Of a DNA stretch of 64,000 nucleotides, positions 39,501 through 50,207 are shown piece after piece. The stretch is from Saitoella complicata NRRL Y-17804. Its lineage: Eukaryota; Ascomycota; Saitoellomycetes; Saitoellales; Saitoellaceae. Made by a program: the position numbers and the translations under genes. The stretch is from contig NW_017567015.1 of assembly GCF_001661265.1 (NCBI RefSeq), positions 62,001 through 126,000 on the forward strand, written 5' to 3'. The notes under the pieces were generated by a model. That model did not search any database and had not been told where the DNA came from. It worked only from the letters and a program-made list of their open reading frames with translations. Each line of letters starts with the position of its first letter. The stretch's first letter is position 1.

Positions 39501-40374
39501 TAACTCCTTTGACGGTGATGCTGATGCTTGTATAGAAATCGCATTTCGCAGCTGCACGTACTCATGCCAAAGCCCTCCGACAACTTCGCGGGTCGATGCA
39601 GAAGGAGGAAATGTTAGAGCAAGGAGTTTCGGCCGCTGGAGGGGAGTTCGCAGTGAAGTATGCTATTGTGCTAATGTTGGAATTCGAGGCCATTGCGAAA
39701 GAGGGTTTGTGGGAAGATTTGAGCGGAATCATCGAGGTAACTTGTGGGTAGCCCTTTGGTTTTATGCTAATGCTGATGACCTGAGATACAGGAGGCTGAG
39801 GCGGTAGAGTGTCCGTTGAGGATGTATGAGTGTATGGTGGATATTATATTAACGGAGAACGCGCCGAGTTCTGTGACACTGGTTACCATGCAGGTCTGCT
39901 TGCGCTTTGATGGAGATACAATTCTTGACCGGATCGAGAGCTGACAGACACATAGGCCCTCCTTGGCGCGACAATCCGGAACGCAGATCCAGATATTGCC
40001 AAACTCTCCCGCTGGATCCGATGTCTGATATCGATTGCACTTACGAAGAATCACGAGACTGCGGAACAGATGATCCCCCAAGTCCTTCAGATGATCCGGG
40101 AGAATGAAGAGAAATATCCCGGAGACGAGGTGCACTGGTTAGCCGGTAAGTTGTGGAATCACGCGATTGATTTGTGGTGTGCGGGAGATGCCGGGGGTTG
40201 TAATAAGTGGTGTGAGTACGCGTTGAGTGTGTGTCGGTTTGTCAGGGATGGAGGACTATTGGAACAGCAGGTTGGGTGGTCCAGTCATTTCGCATTCGTT
40301 CTTGGTAACTGACAGACGCCTAACAGTTGCAGCAAAACTATACACAGATATTGGGCAAGATTGCTGGGAGATAA
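36575..40374 (+). CDS. ZIP4: Meiosis protein SPO22/ZIP4 homologue
   Basis: Fourteen exons can be joined in phase by splice signals. Key pieces: exon 1 from 36575 with DILHRFTSSSP; GTELWNLSTKIARNENVDKK; RVVAYLFIESGRR; GAFRILKIANKAARACLDSN; ARLAIRQGNAGVGEYMYSK; an AFPTSQWTFLLKLELVQ block; ILLWKVSEVLFAKGDYGATI; RIILSYLELRQYGPAREIFS; and a last exon LQQNYTQILGKIAGR ending at 40374. The tetratricopeptide-like helical repeats and the order match the SPO22 domain. ZIP4 belongs to the ZMM group that promotes crossovers and synaptonemal complex assembly in meiosis. It is by far the most intron-rich gene here. Confidence 0.85.
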
Positions 40375-40624
40375 AGTGTTGTTGCTCAGGACAGTATTTG
40401 CTTCAGATCTGCTGGCGGTACGTAATGTATGATTTAGTCTCATACGAAGTCTTTCCTCATTTGGCGTGGCTGGTGTGGCTCAGCACACCTTAATGACCAC
40501 CATATTGTTCCCCGGGTATTGTCCATACACCAAAGGGAGGCTGCCGTGTATAACCAGGATGCACAGACCAAAAGTCAGATTCAACCATAAGAACCGGAGA
40601 ATACGAGACGACGCACCCAGAATC

Positions 40625-41898
40625 ATGGCTGTTGAGATTACTGATGGACGGATCAAGGATGGGTTGGTGACCTTGACGTCGGAACAGCAGGTTTGTCAAC
40701 CCCCTGCCAGCGAGAAATTGTATACCAATACTTGAAGCAGGATGAAACTGAACGCGCCTGCGAACCTTACCTTTCCCTTTCCCAAATGCCCCTCCTCGAT
40801 CGGGAAAACCACCTCGACTGGCTTCAAGGTGGTCTAGACGAACTCCCAGACTACATGGTCATGCTTGACGCATCCCGCCCATGGATCATGTACTGGACCC
40901 TGAACGCTATGGCACTCCTCGGAGGCGACATCTCCATCTACCGCGACCGACTTATCTCCTCCCTCCGTTCATGTCAACACCCTGATGGTGGCTTCGGTGG
41001 TGGTGATGGACAGTTGGCACACCTTGCGCCAACCTATGCCGCAATCAACGCACTTGCTATTGTGGGTGGTGAGGAGGCGTATGAGATCGTTGATCGGAAA
41101 GCGATGTATTCCTGGTTGATGTCACTCAAGCAGGAAGATGGCTCCTTCCTCATGCTCTACGGCGGCGAGAACGATAGTCGAGCGATGTACTGCGCATTGT
41201 CAATCGCCTCATTGCTCAACCTCACCACACCCGAACTCACTCGCGGCTGCGCCGAATGGCTGAGTCGATGCCAGACATACGAAGGTGGTCTCGCGGGTGT
41301 CCCTGGCGCAGAGGCCCACGGTGGTTACGCATTCTGCGTCCTCGCCTCTCTCTGCCTGCTCGGCCCTCCATCCGAAGTCTTGCCCAAGTACCTCAACTTC
41401 AGCAACCTCGTCCGCTGGCTGTCAGCGAGACAGTACTCCCCCGAAGGCGGTCTATCCGGCCGTACCAACAAACTCGTCGATGGCTGCTATTCATGGTGGG
41501 TAGGCGGCTGCTGGGCTCTCGTCGAAGCCGCAATTCCTGCTTCGAAACTCCAACGTCCACTCTGGGATCGTGGAGAGTTACAGAAGTATATCCTCGCATG
41601 CTGCCAACACAAAAACGGTGGACTCCGCGATAAACCCGAGAAGTGGCCTGACCACTACCACTCCTGCTACGTACTGAGTGGGTTGTCGGCGGCACAGTAC
41701 AAGTACACGTACCGTGGTGTTGGGATCGGGATGGATCTTGGGAATGCGTTCGCGTGGGCCGCGGAGGGGACGAGGAAGGAGGATGGGATTGAGGTTAGGA
41801 AGGAGGATAAGGTGAAGATGGTGCATCCGGTATTCGTGGTACCGTGGGGATGTGCTGAGCAGATGAGGAAGTGGGCTTTGGCGAATCCCATTCAATGA
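40625..41898 (+). CDS. RAM1: Protein farnesyltransferase subunit beta
   Basis: Two exons, 40625-40690 and 40741-41898 (intron GTTTGT to GAAGCAG, 50 nt), give 407 residues. The alpha/alpha barrel repeats are clear: SCQHPDGGFGGGDGQLAHL, KQEDGSFLMLYGGENDSRAM, RCQTYEGGLAGVPGAEAHGG, RQYSPEGGLSGRTNKLVDGC. Zinc ligands are the Asp and Cys of LVDGCYSWW and the His of DHYHSCYVLSG. The beta subunit binds the CaaX peptide and farnesyl diphosphate, and partners with the alpha subunit (RAM2) to modify Ras, lamins and mating pheromones. The enzyme is cytosolic. Confidence 0.95.
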
Positions 41899-42041
41899 AG
41901 CGCTTAAGCTTGAGGAAAGGATTTCAAGACAGAATTCAATGAACTATGACGTGTCGCCTTGACTCTTAAGCTTGCACGCCAATCGTCGAAATTCGAAATT
42001 GACTCCATGACCAAAAATCCTTAATCAGGCGTTCTACTGTA

Positions 42042-44610
42042 TCACCTCCTCTCAACCTGACTCATCAAAGTCCTAACCCCAACATCCTCCTCCCTCAATC
42101 CCACATCCCTTGTCTTCATCATATCCAACATACTCCTCACCGAACTCTTCTCCACATCCTCCCTCTTCCACAACAAATCCTCCACAAACCACACCGGCGT
42201 ATCGGGATACTCCCTCTTCAGCCCAACCCATTCATCCCAGAACTCGGCCGGGGGTACACTAAGTAACCCAAGAACATGCTCAATAATCCGGAACGAATGC
42301 TCGACTTCCTCCGGTGGCATGTATTCCGAGAAAAACGAGAAAGAGGCAAGGACGTCATTCCGAATCTGCTCAATCGCGCCCGGTGGGCGGAATTTCGCGC
42401 CTTTGTTGTAGATCGCGCTCACGTACCCCCTCACGAACTCCTCCAACAGCTTTCCGACATACACCTCAAACATCTCCGGGATCAGGTGCGTCGCAGCACT
42501 CGTATAATCCCGAAACGTGTCAACGATCGTAACGATTGAGGAGGCGGAATACCACCCCGGTGTGAAAAACTGGGAGAATGGACCACGGACGTCGTTGAAG
42601 ATGAGGCGTACGAGAGAATCGTTACATCGTGTCGCAAGGTCAATGTAACCTTCCGTCGCACCCTCCAACGCCTTCGTTATCCGCTCCGCATATTTCGCCG
42701 AAACGAGCGGCTCGACCCGTTCCGATATCGCCTCCGCGTAATTCGAGCATCGAATTTGGTCGTTTGCTAACGCAATGGTATACTCCACCAACCCACCCGG
42801 CACATCCTGCGCATTCTCCCGATGCTTCCTCTCCTCATCCTTGAGTAATGCTTCCCACTCTTGTTGCCGCTTCTTCATGACCCTCACACACTCCTCCACC
42901 ACCGCAGCCAGAACTTTCCCCTGTCCCGAATCGGCAGCGAGATCAATCTGCTGAGAAATCATCTGGAACATAATCACCGCGCCCGACAAATGGTACTTTT
43001 CGTCCTCATCCTGTTCAGGCGCTTCATTTCGTTCCACGAAATCCCTCGTCTCGGTTTTGGCGAGGTTCGACATCCACTCCTCCACCTTCCTCACAATCAA
43101 CCCCAAATAATCATCAACCAACCTCCCCTCACCCCCATCCAACAACGGTGGCACAAGTTGTTCCCTCACAACCCCCAACTCCTTGGTAAGCGTCGAGTAG
43201 TATTCCTTAACATACTCCACAACCTTCAACAAACTCGCCGCATCAGGCTCGGACGCAACGAGTTTGTTGAGGAGTTCGTACATGCCTTTATGGTAGAACT
43301 GTACGTATGCTTCGTAGATATCCCATGTCCGGGGGACTCTGAGCACGAGTGCCTCGCGGACGAGATCGAGGTCTTCGAAGACCCAGTCGAGTTCTTCGAG
43401 GAGTTGGGCGGGGTCTTCACACATGTCCTTCCAGCACATTTCGAATTTGGTGGCGACGCTCGAGGCGATCGCGGCGAAGAATTTGTCTTTGTAGCCCCTT
43501 ACCACGCGTGTCGAGCCAGCCGCGAATCTCATTCTTGCCGCGAGTTGTGCATGGGCTTTCTGTGCTTCTTGGATTGCAAGTGCTTTCTCGTCTGCCCGCT
43601 CCTCGACTTCCACGATTTTTGCGGCGCGAACGACGACGCTGGCTCGACCATCTTTCAGAATATCCAGCATTCCTCCTGCGATCTTCCACAACAGATCGGT
43701 GAATTCTGTCGTGAGTTGATCGAGCCGTACGAAGTAGTTAGCGAGTGTCGACTGAGTTGAGGCTGGAGCCGAGAGTGACAGTGAAGTCGCCTTATCTCGG
43801 AAATCCTGCAGACGTGATATATTCATGTGAATTGCAAGCAGACTTGGTAAGGATTTGAGAATATCTGTAAGCACGCAACGAACCCAACATCAGCATTCGC
43901 CATTGTATGGTTCATTGAGGGCTTACCAGTCCCGTCATTTCTCAACATCTCCTCAATCCGGTCGAGTTGGTCGTGCATGCTTTGGAGGTTATGCACCATT
44001 TCTTGCGTTGCGTTGAAGTTCTTGTGGACGCGGGATATCTGTACCAGGCCCATCAGCAGAACGTTGGATGAATTTGCTGCTAGTAATGTTACCTTGCTGA
44101 TGACGGGGAAATCTCGGACCATGGCTTGTGCTTCTGCACAAAGCTTATCGATCTGTTGGCGCACCACCGGAGTCAGTGTCGTTGACGACAGCGCATCCAG
44201 ATGATAAACGAACCTTGAGCATTTCTTCCCTGATTGCGTTCATGTTCGTTTGACTCGCATGCAAGCTCTTCAACCCAGCCTGTCATATGACCATGAGCAT
44301 TCATCCCAACAACTCAACCCTCGTATTCACCAACCTGTGTCGTATTGAGTTGAGCCTCGACCCCAGCCTTAAGCTGTGCGTCAACAGCATTCTTCTCCCT
44401 CGTAAACCGTGCCTTGAGAACATTGATCTTATCGAGGTCCTAAACACAGCACTGCTCAACGAACGTCCGCGTGAAGAGCGACGAGTGTGAGGAAACTTAC
44501 GTCCGGCTGGCGAAAGAGCTCTTGGATCCTGTGCGACAGATATTAGCGACGATGGCACATGCAAACTTACTGGCGCACCTCTGAACGGCCAGATCGCTTG
44601 CCTCAGTCAT
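42042..44610 (-). CDS. SEC6: Exocyst complex component SEC6
   Basis: The main exon spans 42042 to about 43867; several short 5' exons lie up to the ATG at 44610. Exon 1 encodes MTEASDLAVQR and joins IQELFRQPDDLDKINVLKAR across a GTGCGC to CACAG intron. Then ATQEMVHNLQSMHDQLDRIE and DILKSLPSLLAIHMNISRLQ form the N-terminal coiled coil, and the SEC6 helical-bundle domain follows (YEAYVQFYHKGMYELLNKLV, MFEVYVGKLLEEFVRGYVSA). SEC6 is a core exocyst subunit that tethers secretory vesicles to the plasma membrane and binds the SNARE SEC9. The 5' leader carries a CT repeat. Confidence 0.9.
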
Positions 44611-44638
44611 CCTCTCTCTCTCTCTCTCTCTCTCTCTT
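44611..44638. repeat. (CT)n microsatellite
   Basis: About 13 CT dinucleotides in tandem directly upstream of the SEC6 start codon. On the SEC6 strand it is a GA-rich leader tract. Its length is likely polymorphic. Confidence 0.9.
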
Positions 44639-44772
44639 GGAAGTCAGTGTTTATCTTACGAGCGTCATACCCGCGGGGTTCAGGGCTGTGCATACACGTG
44701 ATCCAGATTTCTCGGCGGTTCCTAGGAGAGCACACAGCACACAAACACAAACACTCCACTCCACTCTACGCG

Positions 44773-45094
44773 ATGCCTTACTTCAGACTCCAGCTCGTGC
44801 GTTCCGCTATTGGCTTGCCAGCGTACGTTCCTTCTCTCCTTATCACCCTTCAAGGACCGATTGCTGATGCCTGATTTTAGCAAGACCACTAGAGTCCTGA
44901 AGTCACTCGGCTTGAGAAAGCGTATGTCCATCGCATACAAACCCGTCTCCAGTGCCGCCGTTGGTGCGATCTTGAAGGTGAAGGAGTTGGTGACGGTCGA
45001 GGAGGCGGAGAGGCCGATGACGATTCAGGAGATTAGGAAGGCGAGGAGTCCGCCGAAGGGGTATGAGGTTGAGGAAGTTGCGCAGTGGAAATAA
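44773..45094 (+). CDS. MRPL33: Mitochondrial large ribosomal subunit protein uL30m
   Basis: Two exons, 44773-44822 and 44881-45094, with a 58-nt intron (GTACGT to GATTTTAG), give 87 residues, close to yeast MRPL33. It begins YFRLQLVRSAIGLPAKTTRV, the typical L30 opening (strand, then a helix with Gly-x-Pro), then LKSLGLRKRMSIAYKPVSSA and ILKVKELVTVEEAE. Component of the mitochondrial ribosome's large subunit. There is no long presequence, as is usual for this family. Confidence 0.92.
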
Positions 45095-45452
45095 GTATTT
45101 GGAGGAATGCAAAGGGTGCGAGGTGGGAGATCGATGAGAGGAGGAAAAGATATGGCCGGAGAGAGCTCGATCGCGGAGTTCTAGAGGATGAGGGCCGATG
45201 TTGTGCATTACTGGGATTTTATCGGCGTTTTTGATTTACCAATTGGATTCACTTTCAGCGAAGACCCGCTCTTCTTCAAATCCCTTGTATAATCCGTACC
45301 GTACTTCATGTCCGTGCTCATACGTCGGGCCGCTTTACCCGCACTCCGGATCCCGCGCTCCATGGACGTCCTGCACCGCATCCAACGTCATCCAACCCCT
45401 CCACCAAATACACCCATCAAACAGCATACACTCCCTCTTACCTACCCACAAG
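45095..45452. other. Promoter region of the S1P lyase gene
   Basis: About 360 bp between uL30m and the S1P lyase start. The lyase frame stays open upstream to 45198, but that part has no family resemblance. Confidence 0.35.
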
Positions 45453-47078
45453 ATGTCAGGAGTCATCTCCACCCTCCGCACTCAATACCCCCTCGGACTC
45501 CTAAAGAACGTGGTCTTCACGCTCTGGCTCCTCCGCTACACCACGAAAGCTTACCGCCACCTAATCGGTCGTGGACTCATCGGTTCCGTGAAAGATATCC
45601 ATGCGGCTGTGACGCGGTGGGCGTGGGGGTTGTTGCTGAAATTACCTTCGTCACGGAAGAAGATCGAGGCGGAGATAGCTGGCGCTAAAGAACAGCTCGA
45701 AATGAAATTGGTGAACTACCCCCAAACCCTCCGCCGCTTCGAAACACTGCCATCATCAGGGTTGTCCGAGAATGAGGTCAGAGAGGAACTACAGGCGTTG
45801 TTGTCATTCTCCAGCAAACCCTGGTCCGAGATCCAATCTGGCCAAGTTTCCGGCGCGGTCTACCACGGCGGCTCCGACCTTTCCACTCTTACTTCGGAAG
45901 CCTACTCCCTTTTCTCCCTCTCCAACCCCCTACACCCAGACATCTTTCCCGCCGTTCGCAAAATGGAAGCAGAAATCGTCTCGATGGTGCTTCGCCTCTT
46001 CAACGCCCCGGACGGAGCAGGTGGCGCCATGACATCGGGAGGTACAGAGAGTATCTTGATGGCTGTCAAGGGAGCACGCGAAATGGCGAGAGTTGAGAGA
46101 CGTGTACGGGAGCCGGAGATGATTGTTCCGAGGACTGGACATGCGGCATTCGATAAGGCGGGACATTATTTCGGGGTGAAGGTTTGGCACGTCGATGTCG
46201 ACCCCATCACATATAAAGTCAATATCGCGGATGTGCGACGACTCATCAACCCCAACACAATCCTCCTCGTTGGCTCCGCACCGAATTTCCCGCACGGGAT
46301 TATCGACGATATCGCCGCCCTCTCCGACCTCGCGGTTCGGTACGAGATCCCACTACACGTTGATTGTTGTCTGGGATCGTTTATCGTTCCATTCCTCGAA
46401 CGCGCCGGATTCGCCTCCGAACCCTTTGATTTCCGGCTCCGGGGTGTGACGTCCATCTCGTGCGACACCCACAAATACGGCTTCGCCCCAAAAGGCACTT
46501 CAACAATCCTCTACCGCTCCCACCACTTACGTCAATACCAATATTTCGTCTCGACAGATTGGCCGGGAGGTGTGTATGCCTCTCCTAGTATAGCGGGGAG
46601 TAGGCCTGGAGCGTTGTTGGCGGGGTGTTGGGCTGCGATGGTTAGGGTTGGGGAGGAGGGGTATTTGGAGAGTTGTAAGGAGATTGTGGGGGCTGCGAAG
46701 GGGGTTGAGGCTGGACTGATGGAGATTGATGGTATCCAAATCATCGGAAAGCCTTTGGTGTCGGTGGTGGCATTCACCTCCACCGACCTCAACATCTACG
46801 AAATCGGAGACGAACTATCCAAACGCGGATGGCATCTCAATGCTCTGCAATCACCCCCCGCACTCCATATCGCGTGTACGCGACTCACTGTTCCGGTTGT
46901 GGATAAACTCGTACAGGATGTTAGGGATGCTGTACAGGCGCTCAACGAGGAGGGGAGGGAGAAGGGGAGTGAGGGGAGTATGATGGCGCTTTATGGGAGT
47001 GGGGTTACGGAGATGCCGGATAAGAGTGTTGTGAGGAGGTTGGCTACGGTGTTTGTTGATACGCTTTATAAGGCGTAA
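45453..47078 (+). CDS. DPL1: Sphingosine-1-phosphate lyase
   Basis: 541 residues from the ATG at 45453 (MSGVISTLRTQYPLGLLKNV). An N-terminal hydrophobic helix anchors it in the ER membrane, followed by a pyridoxal-phosphate-dependent group II decarboxylase fold: VSGAVYHGGSDLSTLTSEAY, AMTSGGTESILMAVKGAREM, PLHVDCCLGSFIVPF, and the cofactor lysine in SCDTHKYGFAPKGTS. The enzyme cleaves phosphorylated long-chain bases to a fatty aldehyde and phosphoethanolamine, the exit step of sphingolipid breakdown. The gene appears intronless. Confidence 0.95.
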   Translation: MSGVISTLRTQYPLGLLKNVVFTLWLLRYTTKAYRHLIGRGLIGSVKDIHAAVTRWAWGLLLKLPSSRKKIEAEIAGAKEQLEMKLVNYPQTLRRFETLPSSGLSENEVREELQALLSFSSKPWSEIQSGQVSGAVYHGGSDLSTLTSEAYSLFSLSNPLHPDIFPAVRKMEAEIVSMVLRLFNAPDGAGGAMTSGGTESILMAVKGAREMARVERRVREPEMIVPRTGHAAFDKAGHYFGVKVWHVDVDPITYKVNIADVRRLINPNTILLVGSAPNFPHGIIDDIAALSDLAVRYEIPLHVDCCLGSFIVPFLERAGFASEPFDFRLRGVTSISCDTHKYGFAPKGTSTILYRSHHLRQYQYFVSTDWPGGVYASPSIAGSRPGALLAGCWAAMVRVGEEGYLESCKEIVGAAKGVEAGLMEIDGIQIIGKPLVSVVAFTSTDLNIYEIGDELSKRGWHLNALQSPPALHIACTRLTVPVVDKLVQDVRDAVQALNEEGREKGSEGSMMALYGSGVTEMPDKSVVRRLATVFVDTLYKA

Positions 47079-47439
47079 TGTATGACGGGGATGAGTGGGC
47101 GATGGGAATGTTCGCAGGCATGATGAGGAAAGGAAAGGTATGGGGGTTTTTGGTCTGGTTTAGTTGGTACTGGTGGCAAGGACTGGATACCGGTATCACC
47201 GAATGGACTACGTTTGACGTTGACTGGCACGCTTGTCAGTCTAGGGTCGCAGTCACGAACACACTTCATTTGTCATTCTCACTCGCAATCGTGAATTCCA
47301 TCGGAAGGACATGTGATTGAGGGGTATAACCGATGATGTATTGTGATTCCATTCCGTTTGCTGTAATCCAAAAAAAGAAGAAACTCGAAACCAAGCCATT
47401 GTCTTTCCCAGTTCCACCACTTGAGCCGAGACACCACAT
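47079..47439. other. Convergent intergenic region
   Basis: About 360 bp between the stops of DPL1 and CGR1. Nothing beyond 3' ends is supported. Confidence 0.35.
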
Positions 47440-47883
47440 CTACCGTTCCTTCAACAGCTTACTCCTCTTCTCCCGTCTCCGCAACCTCTCCACCCTCTTG
47501 GCGTGCATCTTCGTCTTCAACAACTCATACCTCTCCTTCTCCTCCTTCGCTGCCCTCCTTGCCCTAATGCGTTCCGCCTGTTCTTGTCGCTCGCGTTCCT
47601 GCTCTTCCTTTAACTCGCGTTCACGGGTTTTAATGGATTCGAGAGTTTGACGGTCCTTTTGGCGTTGGTCCCAGGATGTGTGCGAAGACTTTCGGGTTGG
47701 TTGTTTTTGCATTTTCCATTGTTTGCCTGTGAGATTGCTTCGGTCAGTGATAATTCAATGGGGGTGAGGGCGGCGAGGCATCGAACCTGATACGCGGACA
47801 CCCTTCACATTTGCCGGGTTAATGACAGCCTGTCCATCCTTGTCGACCCTGGGTACTTCTGGCTGGGCGTCTGTCGAGCTCAT
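47440..47883 (-). CDS. CGR1: rRNA-processing protein CGR1
   Basis: Two exons, 47787-47883 and 47440-47726, with a 60-nt intron (GTTCGA to CTCACAG, branch CTGAC), give 127 residues. The opening NPANVKGVRVSGKQWKMQKQ and a long basic coiled coil ending MHAKRVERLRRREKRSKLLK are characteristic of CGR1. This is a small nucleolar protein needed for pre-rRNA processing and 60S subunit assembly. The helix is dominated by Arg, Lys and Glu, as in the yeast protein. Confidence 0.92.
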
Positions 47884-48019
47884 TGTGCTGCCTTGAAGTT
47901 CAGGCTGGTCTTTGCCGACTTTTGTTATCGATCCTGCGCCACACGACGTCGACCGTGGCGGTGCGGTAACAAGTCCTGGCCATATGCTGTGATGGGTTGA
48001 TCCTGTTGTGTATTAAGCT

Positions 48020-49882
48020 GTGCAAGATGCCTTGACGAAGCCGGATTACAACGACGACAATAGGGAGAGAGCTGTCTCCTGGTCCGATCGCTCTGGAGAC
48101 CGTGAGGAGGGGTATCGCCAGCACAACCTCAAGGGCTCCAAAGCCTTGTACTTTGCTCAGTGTGGCGAAGAAAACGAGACCTGGCTCCCTCTTCTCGAGA
48201 AAGCATATGCCAAAGCTCATGGAGATTATGAAGCAATTGACGGTGGCTTGACGGGAGAGGGCATCGAGGACCTTACGGGTGGAGTAACAACGACGCTCTT
48301 CACTAACGACATACTGGACAGAGAAGTCTTTTGGCAGAACCTGTTGCGAGTCAACCAAGATCATCTCTTTGGATGCTTTACGGGTTGTCTACACAGTGGC
48401 GCGGCCGACAGCCGATCTGGGATTTTTGAGGGACACGCATATTCCGTCCTGAAAGTCGTTGAGGTGAAGGGAGAGCGTTTGGTTTTGCTGCGCAACCCGT
48501 GGGGCAACTCTGAGTGGACTGGACCTTGGGGGGACGGCACAAAGGAATGGACGCCGGAATGGATGCAGTTGTTAGGCCATCGCTTTGGTAACGATGGGGT
48601 CTTTTGGATGTCTTACAAAGATCTCCTTCGTATCTTTGATTCATGGGATATCACTCGCCTCTTCGACTCCGATTGGAAGACCACTCAAGTGTGGACGACC
48701 ATTGAGGTCCCCTGGACAGCAGACTATCACAGTACGAAGTTTGAGATGACTGTCAGCAAGGCTGGACCTCATGTCATCGTCTTGTCACAGTTAGATGATC
48801 GGTATTTTCAAGGATTGGAAGGCCAGTATATATTCTCGCTTCAGTTTAGGTTGCACAAGAAAGCCGACGATGACTACATTTTGCGAAGCCAAAGCTGGAT
48901 GTTTAGCACTCGCAGCGTGAACGCTGAGGTTGATCTTGAGCCTGGTACTTATACGGTGCTAATCAAAGTCACCGCAACTAAATGTGCATCTCCAAAACCA
49001 GTCGAGGAGGTCGTACGTCTGACGTACAGGGAGAAGCCAGCGAAGCTTATACAGATTGGCTTGAGCTATGACCTTGCGCATGCCAAGGGTCAGCCTGTGC
49101 CTCGTTCACCGGAGGAACAGAAAAAGGTGGACGCAGCTGCCAAGGCCGCGAAGAAGGAAGAGAAACGCGCCCTGAAGCGCCAGGAAAAGGAAAAGAAAAA
49201 GAAAGCTCTGGCAAAGCAAGCGAAGAAGCAACAGAAGAAGCGTGAGAAGGCCGGGAAGAAAGGAAAGAAGACCGGCACGGACATGAAGAGCAAGTGGGAA
49301 TCTAAGAAGGAGGAAGTTGCAGAGAGCCAGGATGCCTCCTCCACCAAACCCGCCGATCCTGCGCCCGAAGACGACAGTGAATATCACAAAGTCTCAGCCC
49401 CGGTTAGTCCCGTCACGGCTACGTCTGCACATGCTGTCAAGGCTGGAGACCAGGAACCCGAGGATCCACAGCTTGAAGACCAGAAGGCCGAGGTACAAAA
49501 GCCCCAACGCCCGAAGCTTGCTAGGTCCAGCGGAGACGAATCCTCTAACCGGGTAGAGGTCAGTGATACCTCCGGGTCCAACTCGGACTCAGACAGCGAT
49601 TCTAGCGATTCCGACACTGACACTGAAGGTCAAACCGTTGTCAACCAGCCTGAAGCTGCCCAAGAAGAGGTGGAGAAGGACGAGATTGAGAAGTGGCCCT
49701 GGAACGCTGTTGGTGTGGTCGGTCTCCGTGTCTACTCTCAGTCATCTGCAGTCACGCTCGAAGTCAAGGTTGGCGAGGAAGGTGAAAAGGCTCCGCTCGA
49801 CATGGACGATTCGGCTAAGGATGCCCACGAGAAGGGGAAGGATGCTCCTGAAGATGAGGCAGAGAAGTCATCAAGTACGTAG
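48020..49882 (+). pseudogene. Calpain-like cysteine protease, 5'-truncated
   Basis: The frame opens just after a TAA with GTG at 48020; the first in-frame ATG is at 48563, about residue 182. The sequence starts in mid-catalytic domain: GSKALYFAQCGEENETWLPL, KAYAKAHGDYEAIDGG, EDLTGGVTTTLFTNDILD, the catalytic His in FEGHAYSVLKVVE and Asn in LLRNPWGNSEWTGPW. The part with the catalytic Cys (usually QGxxGDCWFL) should precede this by over 100 residues and is not found in the 136 bp back to CGR1. A calpain beta-sandwich region, a Lys/Ala/Glu coiled coil and an acidic Ser/Asp tail follow. It is either a degraded gene or a protease-dead protein with an unseen 5' exon. No stops interrupt the remaining 600 codons. 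The final codons meet GTACGT, so another 3' exon is possible. Confidence 0.7.
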
Positions 49883-50207
49883 TTCACCCCATATAGCACT
49901 GTTAGGCTTTTTTGGATAGCCCTATAGCGCTATAATTTCTATTCATTCTGATATTGAATCAATAGCCGACATATCTGACCTCCGCGGCCAAGTTACGACT
50001 GGTCTCACGCTCGTCTCCATTTCGCACCTTCCCCCAGCTGTGGCTGAGTGCATCCGTCTGCAGCACGCGCCTCAACACACGACGCTCGGTCATACAGTCG
50101 AACAAACAACAAGTTCTGGGTCCTATAGCCCTTTCCACTCCTCGCATCACCTCCTTTCCTCTCAACAGATCAGCTGCAATCGCATCCTTCCAAGCGCGAC
50201 AGTGACC
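49883..50207. other. Spacer and RPB3 promoter
   Basis: About 325 bp between the calpain frame and the RPB3 start. The RPB3 frame is open upstream into this region, but the ATG at 50208 starts the conserved protein. Confidence 0.35.

Noticed and set aside
42861-43760. A 299-codon plus-strand frame
   Set aside because: It is exactly antisense to the SEC6 coding exon, whose translation is clearly family-like; the plus-strand product matches nothing.
45198-45452. Upstream extension of the S1P lyase frame
   Set aside because: The 85 extra residues show no similarity to the family, and the ATG at 45453 fits the normal N-terminus.
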